64,000 nucleotides of DNA. Origin: Enterococcus lacertideformus (GTDB lineage Bacteria > Bacillota > Bacilli > Lactobacillales > Enterococcaceae). Both the position numbers and the translations under genes were made by a program. Positions 36,111 through 46,034 of the stretch are shown one piece after another. The stretch covers positions 1-64,000 of the forward strand of contig JADAKE010000005.1 of assembly GCA_015680865.1 (NCBI GenBank), written 5' to 3'. The first letter of the stretch is position 1; each line of letters opens with the position of its first letter. The notes under the pieces were generated by a model, which was not told the DNA's origin, did no database searches, and worked only from the letters and a program-made list of their open reading frames with translations.

Positions 36111-36821
36111 CTATTTCCTTTTTGCTTCTTCAACTAATTTAGCTAGTGTTTGTTTTTGAAATCTTGCTGCTAACTCTTTTGAAAGTTTTGCTTGTTCTTC
36201 TTGGCTCATCGTTGGATTTTCTGTCATTGCTTTGATCAATCCATCTTGCACATAGCTTTTTGCTTCTTTTTCCATTGTACTTTGTTGTTGTTTGACTAAT
36301 TCAGCTAATTTTGCTGCTTGATCGGTACTTAATTCGATCCAATCTGATGGAATTTTAAATATATTGACACGTTTTGCATACTCATGATTATTATCTGCTA
36401 GATTGAACCATAATTTATACATATCATTTTTGTAAACCCAATAAGTCGTTTTTGTCACTTTTTGTGCTTTACCAGTAGCTTGTTCCACTTGATTGGTTTC
36501 ATTATCCGTACCTGTGGTTTTTGGTTTTTTTTGTTCTTCATTAGTACGATAAAGGTAAATTTTTTCCGTTCCGTCACCTAACCCTTGGTATAAAAGCATA
36601 TTAGCATTATCTGAATCGGCACTAGATACAAGATTTGTTGTTTTCATTTCAGTTACTTTTTCCATACCAAAGTGATTAGATACATTAGCGACAATCAATC
36701 CCAGGGAAGCAACAAAAATCAAACCAAAGATCAACGATAGAAATGTCTGCCATGTTTTTTTTGCAAAGATGTTGATTAATGCAAATGCAAGTAAACTAAT
36801 GATTAATACAAAAATAATCAT
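36111..36821 (-). CDS. DUF4811 membrane-anchored protein
   Basis: This 236-residue protein has two N-terminal membrane helices (residues 1-50), a polar domain (YQGLGDGTEKIYLYRT, YWVYKNDMYKLWFNLA) and a Lys/Gln-rich helical C-terminus. DUF4811 proteins are encoded next to DHA2 multidrug exporters in lactic acid bacteria, as here, where the start overlaps the exporter stop by four bases. It is presumably an accessory subunit; this is inferred from context. Confidence 0.72.
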   Translation of the reverse strand: MIIFVLIISLLAFALINIFAKKTWQTFLSLIFGLIFVASLGLIVANVSNHFGMEKVTEMKTTNLVSSADSDNANMLLYQGLGDGTEKIYLYRTNEEQKKPKTTGTDNETNQVEQATGKAQKVTKTTYWVYKNDMYKLWFNLADNNHEYAKRVNIFKIPSDWIELSTDQAAKLAELVKQQQSTMEKEAKSYVQDGLIKAMTENPTMSQEEQAKLSKELAARFQKQTLAKLVEEAKRK

Positions 36822-38290
36822 GATTTATCCCCCGCTTTCGCTAGAACAGGTTCTTTTCTCTTCAATAAAAAGGCAATCACAAAACCAATTATTCCAAAGA
36901 CAATGGCTACAAAGAATGCTGCATGGTAACCAGACAATGTTGCGTTAATGGCTTGGTCTTTATATGCTAAAGGCGTACTATCTAATACTGATTTGGCTGG
37001 AAGATTATCTTTGGTTACATTTGTTAACACACTAATCAAAATAGCTGTACCAATTGAGCTAGCAATTTGACGGAATGTATTATTTACAGCCGTCCCATGG
37101 CTAATTAATTTATTAGGTAAAGCATTCATACCAGAGGTTGTTACTGGCATCATTACCATAGAAATGCCAAACATCCGTATTGCGTAAAGAATAACGATAT
37201 ACAAGACCGGTGTCGTTTTTGTTAAGAACGCAAACGGAGCTGTTGCAGCTGTTAGAACAAACATCCCTACGATTGCCAAACGTTTTGCTCCATGTTTATC
37301 AAAAATAGCACCTGTAATCGGCATCATTGCCCCCATAATCAATGCCCCTGGCAACAACATCAAGCCAGAGTGAAAGGCAGATTCACCACGAATATTTTGA
37401 ATGTAAAGAGGTACGACCATTTCCGCACCCACCATTGCCATATTCGTTACACCGGCTAAAACAGCCGCAATGGTAAATGTTGATGATTTAAACACTCGTA
37501 ATTCTAAGAATGGATGTTCCAAATGAAGTTGTCGCCATGCAAACAAAGCGATAAATGCGATACCTATGATCAAGAAGCCGATAACTTTCGCACTTCCCCA
37601 TCCGGCATCACCTACACTTGAAAATCCATAAAGTAAGCTACCAAAACCAACTGTTGAAAGAAGCGCAGATAAAATATCAATGCTTGGATTAGATAAAGGA
37701 ATAACGCTTTTCATTAAGAAAAATGCTAAAACTAAGACTAAGACAACAATCGGTAAGACCATACCAAATAGATCACGCCAATGGTAGTTATCGATAATAT
37801 AACCTGACAAGGTTGGTCCTAAAGCAGGCGCTAGTCCAATAACGATTCCTGACATCCCCATTGCAGATCCTCTTTTTTCTGGTGGAAAGATTGATAACAT
37901 AATATTTTGCAATAAAGGCATTGATACCCCAACACCACAAGCTTGAATCAAACGTCCAATCAATAAAGTACTAAAGTTAGGCGCTATGAAACAAGTAATT
38001 GTCCCAATTAAAAAAACCGACATTGCAGATAGATATAAATTCCTTGAACTAAATTTATTAATCAACCATGCGGTAATTGGGATCATGATTCCGTTAACCA
38101 ATAAGAACCCTGTTGTTAACCATTGAACACTTGATGCAGAAATGTTAAAATCCTTCATTAATGTAGGAAATGCCATCGTTAGTAAGGTTTGATTTAAAAC
38201 CGTGCAAAATGTTCCCATTAACAAAACGACAACTAAAAGCGTTCGATTATATGGTTTACCGTAAATGTCTACGGTTTGATTTTTACTCAT
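36818..38290 (-). CDS. DHA2-type major facilitator drug exporter
   Basis: This 490-residue MFS protein has 14 predicted helices and DHA2 signatures: VQWLTTGFLLVNGIMIP in helix 2, GRLIQACGVGVSMPLLQN (motif B type) and GLAPALGPTLSGYI (motif C, antiporter). It is closest in style to LmrB/EmrB multidrug:proton antiporters. It is transcribed divergently from a MerR regulator across a palindromic operator region and is intact. Confidence 0.87.
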   Translation of the reverse strand: MSKNQTVDIYGKPYNRTLLVVVLLMGTFCTVLNQTLLTMAFPTLMKDFNISASSVQWLTTGFLLVNGIMIPITAWLINKFSSRNLYLSAMSVFLIGTITCFIAPNFSTLLIGRLIQACGVGVSMPLLQNIMLSIFPPEKRGSAMGMSGIVIGLAPALGPTLSGYIIDNYHWRDLFGMVLPIVVLVLVLAFFLMKSVIPLSNPSIDILSALLSTVGFGSLLYGFSSVGDAGWGSAKVIGFLIIGIAFIALFAWRQLHLEHPFLELRVFKSSTFTIAAVLAGVTNMAMVGAEMVVPLYIQNIRGESAFHSGLMLLPGALIMGAMMPITGAIFDKHGAKRLAIVGMFVLTAATAPFAFLTKTTPVLYIVILYAIRMFGISMVMMPVTTSGMNALPNKLISHGTAVNNTFRQIASSIGTAILISVLTNVTKDNLPAKSVLDSTPLAYKDQAINATLSGYHAAFFVAIVFGIIGFVIAFLLKRKEPVLAKAGDKS

Positions 38291-38348
38291 AGTTCTCCTT
38301 CTTTCTGAATTTTTTCTGAAACTACTAGAATACTTTAGTCCTATTCGC

Positions 38349-38393
38349 TACTTTTGTCAACCTGCTTGACACACAAGTCAACAAAAGTATAAT
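38349..38393 (+). promoter_or_regulatory. MerR/exporter divergent promoter and palindromic operator
   Basis: On the plus strand TTGACA (38366-38371) and TATAAT (38388-38393), 16 bases apart, form the regulator's promoter. On the minus strand TTGACA (38354-38359) and TAAAGT, 17 bases apart, serve the exporter. TACTTTTGT (38349-38357) and ACAAAAGTA (38381-38389) form an inverted repeat, with inner TTGAC/GTCAA arms, covering both. This is the likely binding site of the MerR-type regulator. Confidence 0.65.
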
Positions 38394-38428
38394 TAAGGGA
38401 ATAGTGAAATAAAAAGGAGAGTCAAATA

Positions 38429-38845
38429 ATGGTAGGTGCATCCCTTAAACACTTATTGGAAAATGATCATTTACTTGTTGGTATCAGTGAATTAAGCGAA
38501 ATCGTAGGCGTCTCACCTCGTCAGTTACGTTATTGGGAACAAAAAGAGTTTATTCGTTCGGTTGCAGCAGATATGAATTGTCCCAGAAAATACCAACTGC
38601 CTACCGTCATCAAAGTTGAGATCATCAAAAAATATTTAGATGAAGGTTATACATTAACCAAAGCTGCTGAAAAAGCAGAAAATCGACTAAAAAAAATGAA
38701 ACATGTTCGCAAAGTTTTCTCAAAAGTAATCAAAGACATCGAGTTGATTGATGAAAGATACACTATTCTATTGATAGGTGATTTTAAAGAAATAGAAGAG
38801 CCTTCCAAACTTTATATCATCCATGACGATGAGACCAATTATTAA
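38429..38845 (+). CDS. MerR-family transcriptional regulator
   Basis: This 138-residue protein has a MerR winged-helix domain (LVGISELSEIVGVSPRQLRYWEQKEFI, then residues KYQLPTVIKVEIIKKYLDEG) and a C-terminal helical part. The ligand-binding part is short. It is divergent from the DHA2 exporter and most likely controls it. AAAGGAG precedes the ATG. It is intact. Confidence 0.82.
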   Translation: MVGASLKHLLENDHLLVGISELSEIVGVSPRQLRYWEQKEFIRSVAADMNCPRKYQLPTVIKVEIIKKYLDEGYTLTKAAEKAENRLKKMKHVRKVFSKVIKDIELIDERYTILLIGDFKEIEEPSKLYIIHDDETNY

Positions 38846-38933
38846 ATGAACTTTAATAAATAAAAATAAAATGTAGTCAATTATCCATTCCTCTCAAATG
38901 ACGACTTATACAAAGTCATTTGGTAAAGGAGTA

Positions 38934-39034
38934 TTGGACAAAAGTAAAAATTCCTTTTGTTTCAAACTCTAAATACGAATAAACGGCGGGAGCAGAAGCA
39001 ACTCCTTCGGAAATAAGCTTCTGTCCCAGCCTCA
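38934..39034 (+). repeat. Dispersed hairpin element, copy A
   Basis: It contains TTGGACAAAAG, then CTCTAAATACGAATAAACGG, then GGGAGCAGAAGC...GCTTCTGTCCCAGCC, whose ends pair to form a hairpin. Close copies lie at 41578-41665 and 43927-44053. Here it separates merR from the convergent padR gene and may terminate both. Confidence 0.75.
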
Positions 39035-39046
39035 CATTTTTAATTT

Positions 39047-39598
39047 TTATTTACGCTTTTTTTGTTCTTCCAATACTTGAGTTAACCAATTTGTATATTC
39101 TGTTTCACGATTGATGGCATGAGAAAGAATCAAATACTGACCATAATTCTTTTCTTCTTCTTTTTTCGAAGGAAATATTACCGCTTTGCGAGCCAATAAG
39201 TACTCCCGTTTTTCTTCATGAAGCCCTCTTTGTTGTTCAATGATCTCCGTTAATCTGGGATCATTGACTTCTTTTACAAAATACAGTTTTAACACAAATT
39301 CATCTCGATTCACTGGCAAATCATTCATTGGTGTATGAATCCATTCCCCTAGTAATGCTTTTCCTTCTTCAGTTAATCGATAAATTTTTTTCTCCAATTT
39401 CATACCGGTAATTTCAATTTCGTGTTTGATGATCCCAAACTCTTCCATTTTTGCAAGTTCTGGATAAATCTGACTATGCTTCGCTTGCCAAAACTCGCCG
39501 ATTTCATTTTTGAATGATTGATTTAATTCATAGCCTGACATATTTTTTTTACTCAATAACCCTAACAAAATATAGCGCAAGGTATTTTTTCTCGCCAT
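39047..39598 (-). CDS. PadR-family regulator (long form)
   Basis: This 183-residue regulator has an N-terminal winged-helix PadR domain (RYILLGLLSKKNMSGYEL, HSQIYPELAKMEEFGII) and a C-terminal helical Vir_act_alpha_C domain (HEEKREYLLARK, LSHAINRETEYTNWL). This layout is that of PadR itself, the phenolic-acid-responsive repressor. No phenolic acid decarboxylase gene is in the window, so its target is unknown. It is intact. Confidence 0.82.
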   Translation of the reverse strand: MARKNTLRYILLGLLSKKNMSGYELNQSFKNEIGEFWQAKHSQIYPELAKMEEFGIIKHEIEITGMKLEKKIYRLTEEGKALLGEWIHTPMNDLPVNRDEFVLKLYFVKEVNDPRLTEIIEQQRGLHEEKREYLLARKAVIFPSKKEEEKNYGQYLILSHAINRETEYTNWLTQVLEEQKKRK

Positions 39599-39858
39599 AC
39601 TCTTTCCCTCCTTGACAAATTATTTGTTTCATTTTAACATAACCACGTAACCAAAACATGTATTTTATTACATACTTTAAAACTAGATGTCAATCCACAA
39701 ACTACAGACTCCTTCATGAAAAATTTTTTAATTATAGATGTAATTTTTTTGGAATTTTCTTGTAATATTAATAGGATTTTCATCTTATTTCATATTCCTT
39801 GCCTCTATTACAGGGAAGCTTTATGATTAACTTAAATTACCAAAAAGGAGTTGGACAA

Positions 39859-41532
39859 TTGAAAAAATATATTCCATATTTGATAATTTTGCTTTTTGCA
39901 TTTTTATTTATTATGCCAAATATTCTTACCCAAAATTTAGTTATTGGTGCAGATGCACCCTTTCACTATAATCGCTTTTATGAAACCGCTGAACAATTTG
40001 CTAATTTTGACTTTCACTATTTTCCTTCAATGTATGGATTTCAACAAAGTGGGCGAATTGTAAATGCTGTCTACGGTCCAATATTTGCTTATTTCCAAGG
40101 CTTGATCGTCTTGATTTCTGGAAGTTGGTACCATTATCAATTATTATCTAACTTTATTCTTTTCTTGATTTCCGGTTGGTCAATGTTGACGCTTTTAAAA
40201 TATGTCAAAGTAAAAAACTGGGTGAGTGTGCCAATCTCGATTTTATTCATGACTACTTACTCGCTTCAATATTGGGCGATTAATCAAGGATTTACTAGTT
40301 GGGGTACCTGTTTTTATCCCTTATGTATGATTCCTTTAGCTGATTTTGTAATTCATAAAAAATTCCCTGTACTAAAAGTCACAGTTTCCATTGCTTTGAT
40401 GACACAAATCCATTTGTTATCTTCGGTGATGTTAGTGTTGATGTATATCCCTTTTTATTTTTATTATTTCTTTACACAAACAAAAAAAGGCAAAGCATTT
40501 GGAGAACTTGTCAAATCAGGCCTGCTTTACTTTATCTTAACGGCAAATATTTGGGGCGGTTTAGCCTTAGTCTATAGTGGAAATAAGATTTTGCCTCCTT
40601 TTGTAAACAAAGAAATGAGTCAGAAAGCTATTAACTTAGACGGTAGCTATTGGTTAACTTATCCAAAAATTTTCCCTCTCATTTTATTTATTGGCCTTTT
40701 GTTATTTGTGATTTTTCGTCGGAAATACGACATATTTACAAAATTGCTCTTACGTTCAAGTATCGTATTTTTTCTTCTTTCAACTAGTTTGATTCCTTGG
40801 AATACTTTAGTAGAAAAAAAAGTACCTTTTGTTAGTTTGATCCAATTTCCATTTCGTTTCTTCGTACCGTTTACTTTGCTCTTTTTAGTATTTCTAGCAC
40901 TTACTTTAAACCAATGGGAAAAGAAAGCGTGGTATCCTATATTAAGCATATTATTCTTACTGGTAGCTTCCGCTCAAACCATCCAAAATCTCTACCAGCA
41001 TCTGGATAAATGGAAAGATGAAACTTTTGTTAGCCGACACACTTATCTATTCGATACGCCAGAAGAAGCAAGAAAAACTTTTTATAATCATGATATGTCA
41101 GTAAGCCTATTTGTTTTCCAAAAAACAACTACTGATTACTTACCAATCTACAAAGAAACGAAAGCAAATAAGTATGATCGATACAATGAAGAAATATTAG
41201 ATGTAGAAACCACCTTTATGAAGACCCATCCAGGTGGTAGACTAACCGTCAAGTGGAAAAATACAGGAGAAGAGACTGTCCATTTACCAATTATTGTCTA
41301 TAATCGCACCGTTTTACTACAACATGGCAAAAAACTGACTGATTATGAATTGACAGATATTGGTACGCCAATTGTAAAACAACACAATGGCATCAATGAA
41401 GTCACCCTCTATTATGATCTACCCCTGTTCTTTTACTTTATTATTTCTTTGACTCTCGTCAGCTGGCTCATTTTATTCGGCTTATTTGTCAAAAATTATG
41501 CCAAACCACAGCGAATACTACCAAGCAGATGA
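39859..41532 (+). CDS. Large multi-pass membrane protein, GT-C/PTPS-related type
   Basis: About 557 residues start at TTG 39859, chosen because AAGGAG lies nine bases upstream and LKKYIPYLIILLFAFLF is a good first helix. An ATG at 39823 is the alternative. About ten helices are followed by a soluble C-terminal domain (near residues 400-530) and a last helix. The early motif IGADAPFHYNRFYE, with acidic and aromatic residues after helix 1, recalls GT-C glycosyltransferases and the PTPS-related membrane family. The exact function is unknown. The preceding 39599-39858 holds no other gene. Confidence 0.6.
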   Translation: MKKYIPYLIILLFAFLFIMPNILTQNLVIGADAPFHYNRFYETAEQFANFDFHYFPSMYGFQQSGRIVNAVYGPIFAYFQGLIVLISGSWYHYQLLSNFILFLISGWSMLTLLKYVKVKNWVSVPISILFMTTYSLQYWAINQGFTSWGTCFYPLCMIPLADFVIHKKFPVLKVTVSIALMTQIHLLSSVMLVLMYIPFYFYYFFTQTKKGKAFGELVKSGLLYFILTANIWGGLALVYSGNKILPPFVNKEMSQKAINLDGSYWLTYPKIFPLILFIGLLLFVIFRRKYDIFTKLLLRSSIVFFLLSTSLIPWNTLVEKKVPFVSLIQFPFRFFVPFTLLFLVFLALTLNQWEKKAWYPILSILFLLVASAQTIQNLYQHLDKWKDETFVSRHTYLFDTPEEARKTFYNHDMSVSLFVFQKTTTDYLPIYKETKANKYDRYNEEILDVETTFMKTHPGGRLTVKWKNTGEETVHLPIIVYNRTVLLQHGKKLTDYELTDIGTPIVKQHNGINEVTLYYDLPLFFYFIISLTLVSWLILFGLFVKNYAKPQRILPSR

Positions 41533-41577
41533 CTGAAGAAAAATGATAAAAGTATTTTTTCTAAACTTTTAAAAAAT

Positions 41578-41665
41578 GAGAGTGGGAAAATAGTCCATTC
41601 TAAATACGTATAAACGGTTGGGACAGAAGCAAATCTTTTGAAAAATAAGCTTCTGTCCCAGCTTC
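41578..41665 (+). repeat. Dispersed hairpin element, copy B
   Basis: GAGAGTGGGAAAATAGTCC is followed by TTCTAAATACGTATAAACGG and the hairpin GGGACAGAAGC...GCTTCTGTCCCAGC. It lies directly after the large membrane-protein gene and probably serves as its terminator. Confidence 0.75.
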
Positions 41666-41754
41666 ATTTTTTACTTTTCATATTCGTTAGTGATTATCCC
41701 TATTCCATAATGATCGCTAACAATCGCTTCTGTTTTGCCATCAAAACTTCTATG

Positions 41755-42411
41755 GTTTTACGGGTTATCAATGATCATCCACGCATATCAGAAACAACAA
41801 AAAAACGTGCGTAAGGTAATGGATGAGCTTGGCTATGTACCGAACATCACTGTTAGGAATTTAGGAAAAATAGTATCCAGTGCAATCGGAGTGGTTCTTC
41901 TCCCTTTTGACTCTAAAGAACGGCTCGGTAATCCTTTCTATCTTGAAATTATGGAAGCCATTAATGAAGAGGCACGATGCTACGACCTGACAACCGCTAT
42001 TGCCACAGCCAAAAGCTTTGATATTTTGCTAGAGAATGTCCATCCTAGTGTAGTGATCAAGCAGACAGAAGATTACGTTTGATGCTATCTTAAAAGAAAC
42101 ACAGGCTATCCCTCTCATAGTTACTAATGATATTTTTGCTCTTCGAACAATGCAACTAGCACAAATGTATAAGTATAAGATCCCTGAAACCTTATCAATC
42201 ATCAGTTTTAATAACTCAATTTTTGCTACACTAACTCATTCTTATTTGACTAGTATCGACATTGATATTTCTGAGTTAGACCGAGTTGCCATGTAAAAAT
42301 TACAAGAAGCGATCCATGATGAAATCAGCGTCGGCGTTCGTTTAGAAATACCTCATAGACTAATCAAAAGAGAAACCGCTGTTCCCATCAATAAAAAAGA
42401 AAATCGGTGCT
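41755..42411 (+). pseudogene. MalR-like LacI-family regulator, heavily degraded
   Basis: Fragments of a LacI-family regulator appear in order: VLRVINDHPRISETTKKR (end of the helix-turn-helix), then in a new frame VRKVMDELGYVPNITVRNLG (hinge) and IGVVLLPFDSKERLGNPFYLEI. Most of the ligand domain is missing. A third frame resumes FDAILKETQAIPLIVTNDIFAL and SIISFNNSIFATLTHSYLTS. An in-frame TAA at 42294-42296 replaces what is probably Gln before KLQEAI. The phrase order fits maltose-type repressors (MalR). The 3' end overlaps the convergent nhaC gene by about 50 bases. At least four lesions make this an old pseudogene. Confidence 0.78.
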
Positions 42412-43718
42412 AAAATAGAGAAGAAAGCAAAAGGTAAGTATTGCAGCGCACTAACCTTCAATGTCCCCATGATAAACGTTCCACTAACGCCCCAAGGAAC
42501 TAATGAATTAACGGTCGCTCCTGCATCTGCTAAAGTTCTGGTTAAATACTTCTTGCTGATACCAGCTTGGTCAAAAGAACGTTTGAATGTCTCTCCCGGC
42601 AGGATGATCGATAAATATTGTTCTCCGACGATCAAGTTGATTCCAATACAGCTAAGAGCAGTAAAACTGATCAAACGAGAAGGTCGATCCATCTTCTCCC
42701 GCAATTCTTGAACAATCGTTTCGACAATTGTGTATTTGATCAATAGTCCACCTAGCGCTAAGGCAAGAATAATCAAACTTGCCGAACCAAGCATACTTGT
42801 AATTCCCCCACGTGAAAGCAATTCATTGATTTTAGGATCAGCTGTCTGAGCTACATATCCGTTCATCAAAATATCGGTAACTTTCGCCAACGTCAAACTT
42901 GGCCGATGAATAAATGAAAGAATAAGTGCCATAGTTGATCCTGTCAATAACATAGGAATCGCTGGGATTTTTTTTATCGCTCCACCAAATAAAAGGATTA
43001 ATGGGATCAACGTCCAAGGTGAAATCCAAAAGCCTGCTCTTATGTTTTGGATTATCACAGCAATTGCGTTAAGATCTGCTGCATGACTACTATGACCAAG
43101 AAAAATATAAAAGAGGATAGCAATCAAAAAAGCAGGTAAATCCGTATAACGCATTTGCGCAATATGTTCAAATAAATTGACATCGCCAATCCCTGTAGCT
43201 AAATTGGTCGTATCAGATAGTGGTGAACAGTTATTTCCAAGAAAGGCACCTGAAACGACTGCCCCTGTAGTCATAGCATCATTGAAGCCTAAAATATGAC
43301 CAATCCCCAAAAAAGCAATACCAATCGTCGAGATTGTTGTAAAAGAACTACCTACTGTAATCCCCACAATAGTACACACCAAAAAAGCTGTTGGTAAGAA
43401 AAAGCGCACAGAAATCAATTGAAATCCATAGACCATGATCGTTGGAATCGTCCCTGACAAAATCCAAGAAGCAACTAACACACCAATTAAAAGAAAAATC
43501 AGAATCGGAATAATCCCAGGCGTGATTCCTTTTACGATTCCATCATGGATATCATCCCATGAAAATCCTCGAAACCTACCATAAAATAACAAACACATAA
43601 AAGCAGCAAGTATGGGGATCTGTGGTGATAATTGCAAACCAATGATCAGTACACCTAATATGGTCAACAATACGACCAAAACAGCAATACTTTCTTTAAT
43701 CGATATTTTTTTGTTCAT
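42360..43718 (-). CDS. nhaC: NhaC-type sodium/proton antiporter of the tyramine cluster
   Basis: This 452-residue protein has about twelve helices and NhaC family motifs (GAVVSGAFLGNNCSPLSDT, TGAVVSGAF, LADAGATVNSLVPWG). An nhaC gene ends the enterococcal tyrosine decarboxylase cluster, as here. The last residues FFFIDGNSGFSFD look odd. The adjacent frame reads LLMGTAVSLLI, a better final helix, if one T is removed from the T6 run near 42390; a 3' frameshift is therefore possible. A 400-base gap with a hairpin element separates it from tyrP. Confidence 0.82.
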   Translation of the reverse strand: MNKKISIKESIAVLVVLLTILGVLIIGLQLSPQIPILAAFMCLLFYGRFRGFSWDDIHDGIVKGITPGIIPILIFLLIGVLVASWILSGTIPTIMVYGFQLISVRFFLPTAFLVCTIVGITVGSSFTTISTIGIAFLGIGHILGFNDAMTTGAVVSGAFLGNNCSPLSDTTNLATGIGDVNLFEHIAQMRYTDLPAFLIAILFYIFLGHSSHAADLNAIAVIIQNIRAGFWISPWTLIPLILLFGGAIKKIPAIPMLLTGSTMALILSFIHRPSLTLAKVTDILMNGYVAQTADPKINELLSRGGITSMLGSASLIILALALGGLLIKYTIVETIVQELREKMDRPSRLISFTALSCIGINLIVGEQYLSIILPGETFKRSFDQAGISKKYLTRTLADAGATVNSLVPWGVSGTFIMGTLKVSALQYLPFAFFSILAPIFFFIDGNSGFSFD

Positions 43719-43926
43719 CCTATCGTCTCCTATTTTTACAAAAAAAAATCCTACCTAAAAAATTTCTAACTTTTGGCAGGACAAATTGTCACTGGATCAT
43801 TTTTAAAAAGGGGCAGGAGTATTCTCCTACCCACGATTTTCCAAAGGATTTTTAATCCCTTATCAGTGATAAGACTATATTACCTATTTTTGAATAGACT
43901 GCTTTTGAAAAAACGCTGGAGTAAAA

Positions 43927-44053
43927 GAGGCTGAACAAATGTGGGACAAAACTAAAGAACATTTTTGTTTCACACTCTAAATACATATAAATGGCGGGAG
44001 CAGAAGTAACTCCTGCTTATTTTTTGGAGTTGAATGCTTCTGTCCCAGCCTCT
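43927..44053 (+). repeat. Dispersed hairpin element, copy C
   Basis: It starts GAGGCTGAACAAATGTGGGA, continues CTCTAAATACATATAAATGG and GGGAGCAGAAG, and ends GCTTCTGTCCCAGCCTC, so its outer ends are complementary. It lies between nhaC and tyrP. The rest of 43719-44118 has only a small palindrome (TTATCAGTGATAA near 43860). Confidence 0.75.
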
Positions 44054-44118
44054 TGTACCAAACGCTTTTACTTTTTTTATTTCATATTGATATCGCTATT
44101 TTATTCTATTATATCCTT

Positions 44119-45546
44119 TTAATCTTCTATACTCTTTGCTACTTCTGCTTCCCATGAATCTTTTTTCAAGCGATTGATGATCAAAGGGATCACAAACATA
44201 ACAATGGCAATTACCGCAACTAATAAAGCATCAGTAAGTGTTGAAGTACCTAAGGTTGAAACAACGACTGTAACAATTGAAAAGATCAGCATACAGCTAA
44301 CGACCCAAGCTAGACCATTCCCATTTTTTCCAATACGATAAGGGCGTTCCAAGTCTGGATGACTTTTTCTCATCTTAACCAAAGAGACAGCAATCAAGAT
44401 ATATACGATACAATAAATAACAGTCGTAGCATTTGTTAATGTCAAGAATACGGCACTTACATCATCCATTACGCCGTAAAGTAACGCAAATAATGAAATA
44501 ACAATTGATTGTGTTAATACAACATTTTTAGAAACCCCATATTCATTTTCTTTATGGAACCCAAATTTCGGTGGCAAGAAACCTTCACGTGCTACTTGGA
44601 TAATTGTTTTAGAGGGCCCTGTCACCCAAGCAGATAATTGTAATAGTACCCCGATAAATACCATGAAACTAAAAATATTCCCGATAATTGTTGGCAATCC
44701 AAGGATATCACAATAAATTAAAATAGGCTGTGTAATGTTTGCTAATTCCATTTTGCCATCTGGAACTACGTTAGCAACGAGTAGCGCATTGATAACATTC
44801 AATAATACGAGCCCGATCAATGCAATGAAGACCCCTTTTGTGTAGTTCTTTGTCGCATCTTTTAAACGCGGCATATACACGGAGCTCATTTCGATTCCAA
44901 CAAAAATAAATGTAATACCAGCAAGATATTTCAAAGATTCACTATGTTCTAGGTCTGGAAAAGCTTTCGACCAAGAAAAATCTCCTAAATACCCATTTGA
45001 TACTAATCCGACTTTAAAAGCAGCCAATAGACCTAAAACAAACATGATAACTACAGGAATATAGACCCCAAGCCATACACAGATATTCCCACCAACTTTG
45101 GCCATATCAAATTTCAAGTTCAAAATCGTAATGATCCAATAAATAACTAAAATACAACCTAATACAAATAAATGATTATTGCCTAATTCCACATTTCCGA
45201 ATGTATTTCCTAGTAAAGGACCTAATGTTGATGCAACCATCACCATTCCTGGGAACATTTGCACCCATAGTAGCCAAGCAACAACAAAGCCCCATTTACT
45301 TCCCAACGCAGTTTTCACCCATAATTGAGGTCCACCTTCTTGAGGAAGCATTGTGGAAAGCTCACCAGAAACCATTGAAATCGGACCAGCAAAAAATAAC
45401 ACAGCAAAAATCGAATAAAAAATTAATGTCCAACCCACGGCCGCTAAAGTCGGGATACTCCGAACTGTTGCACACAACGCCATCGTCAGACCGACAAAGG
45501 TACCTAGACCCATTTTACTTATTTGTGATTTACTAACTATTGACAC
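44119..45546 (-). CDS. tyrP: Tyrosine/tyramine antiporter
   Basis: This 475-residue APC-superfamily protein has twelve helices. Its N-terminus (KMGLGTFVGLTMALCATVRSIPTLA) and EGGPQLWVKTALG are typical of the glutamate:GABA/tyrosine:tyramine antiporter group. It imports tyrosine and exports tyramine across the membrane, coupling decarboxylation to proton motive force and acid resistance. Gene order tdcA-tyrP-nhaC confirms the assignment. It is intact although the decarboxylase upstream carries a stop. A ~490-base gap with hairpins lies between them. Confidence 0.88.
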   Translation of the reverse strand: MSIVSKSQISKMGLGTFVGLTMALCATVRSIPTLAAVGWTLIFYSIFAVLFFAGPISMVSGELSTMLPQEGGPQLWVKTALGSKWGFVVAWLLWVQMFPGMVMVASTLGPLLGNTFGNVELGNNHLFVLGCILVIYWIITILNLKFDMAKVGGNICVWLGVYIPVVIMFVLGLLAAFKVGLVSNGYLGDFSWSKAFPDLEHSESLKYLAGITFIFVGIEMSSVYMPRLKDATKNYTKGVFIALIGLVLLNVINALLVANVVPDGKMELANITQPILIYCDILGLPTIIGNIFSFMVFIGVLLQLSAWVTGPSKTIIQVAREGFLPPKFGFHKENEYGVSKNVVLTQSIVISLFALLYGVMDDVSAVFLTLTNATTVIYCIVYILIAVSLVKMRKSHPDLERPYRIGKNGNGLAWVVSCMLIFSIVTVVVSTLGTSTLTDALLVAVIAIVMFVIPLIINRLKKDSWEAEVAKSIED

Positions 45547-46034
45547 TCTCCTTGTTTTTTGGGATAAAAAACGGTGGCTTCAAAGTGATCGCAAGTTGCA
45601 ATAACCAAAAGCAAAGAGGTTGCTTGATTAAAATTGTTATAACGTAAAAAGGCGTTTGATAACTCGAACCTTATCATGTGTGAAAGCAAAACAGGAGTGC
45701 GACATAATACTTGTCGCAACTTCGTTTTTTCCAAATAAACGGTATGCCAGAAGTAGCTTCTTCGAAAAATAATCCGAATTTAAACAAAAAATTTGAGAAA
45801 TATCAAGTAGGTAACACAATAAATAACTAGTTTTTGTGTTTCTTGTCACTTTACGTAAAAATCCTTCTTATTTCTTGGAGCTGACTACCTCTACCACAGC
45901 CTCAGTTTCAATTATTTCACAACCTCAACTGTTTTGAACCTATTGCTTGAAGCGATTTTCTCCAAAGACAATCTCAAAACAAAAGGTAGCTGACCTCGTC
46001 TTCTTTCAGACGAAATCAGAGCCACCTTATTCTA
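45547..46034. other. tdcA-tyrP intergenic region with hairpins
   Basis: No gene is supported. A hairpin GTGCGACA...TGTCGCAAC lies at 45689-45722. AAATAAACGGTATGCCAGAAG (45731 onward) resembles the start of the ~120-bp repeat and parts of the hairpin elements. AAGGTAGCTGA...TCAGAGCCACCTT (about 45980-46026) is a probable terminator after tdcA. The gap looks enlarged by inserted repeat sequence. Confidence 0.5.
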
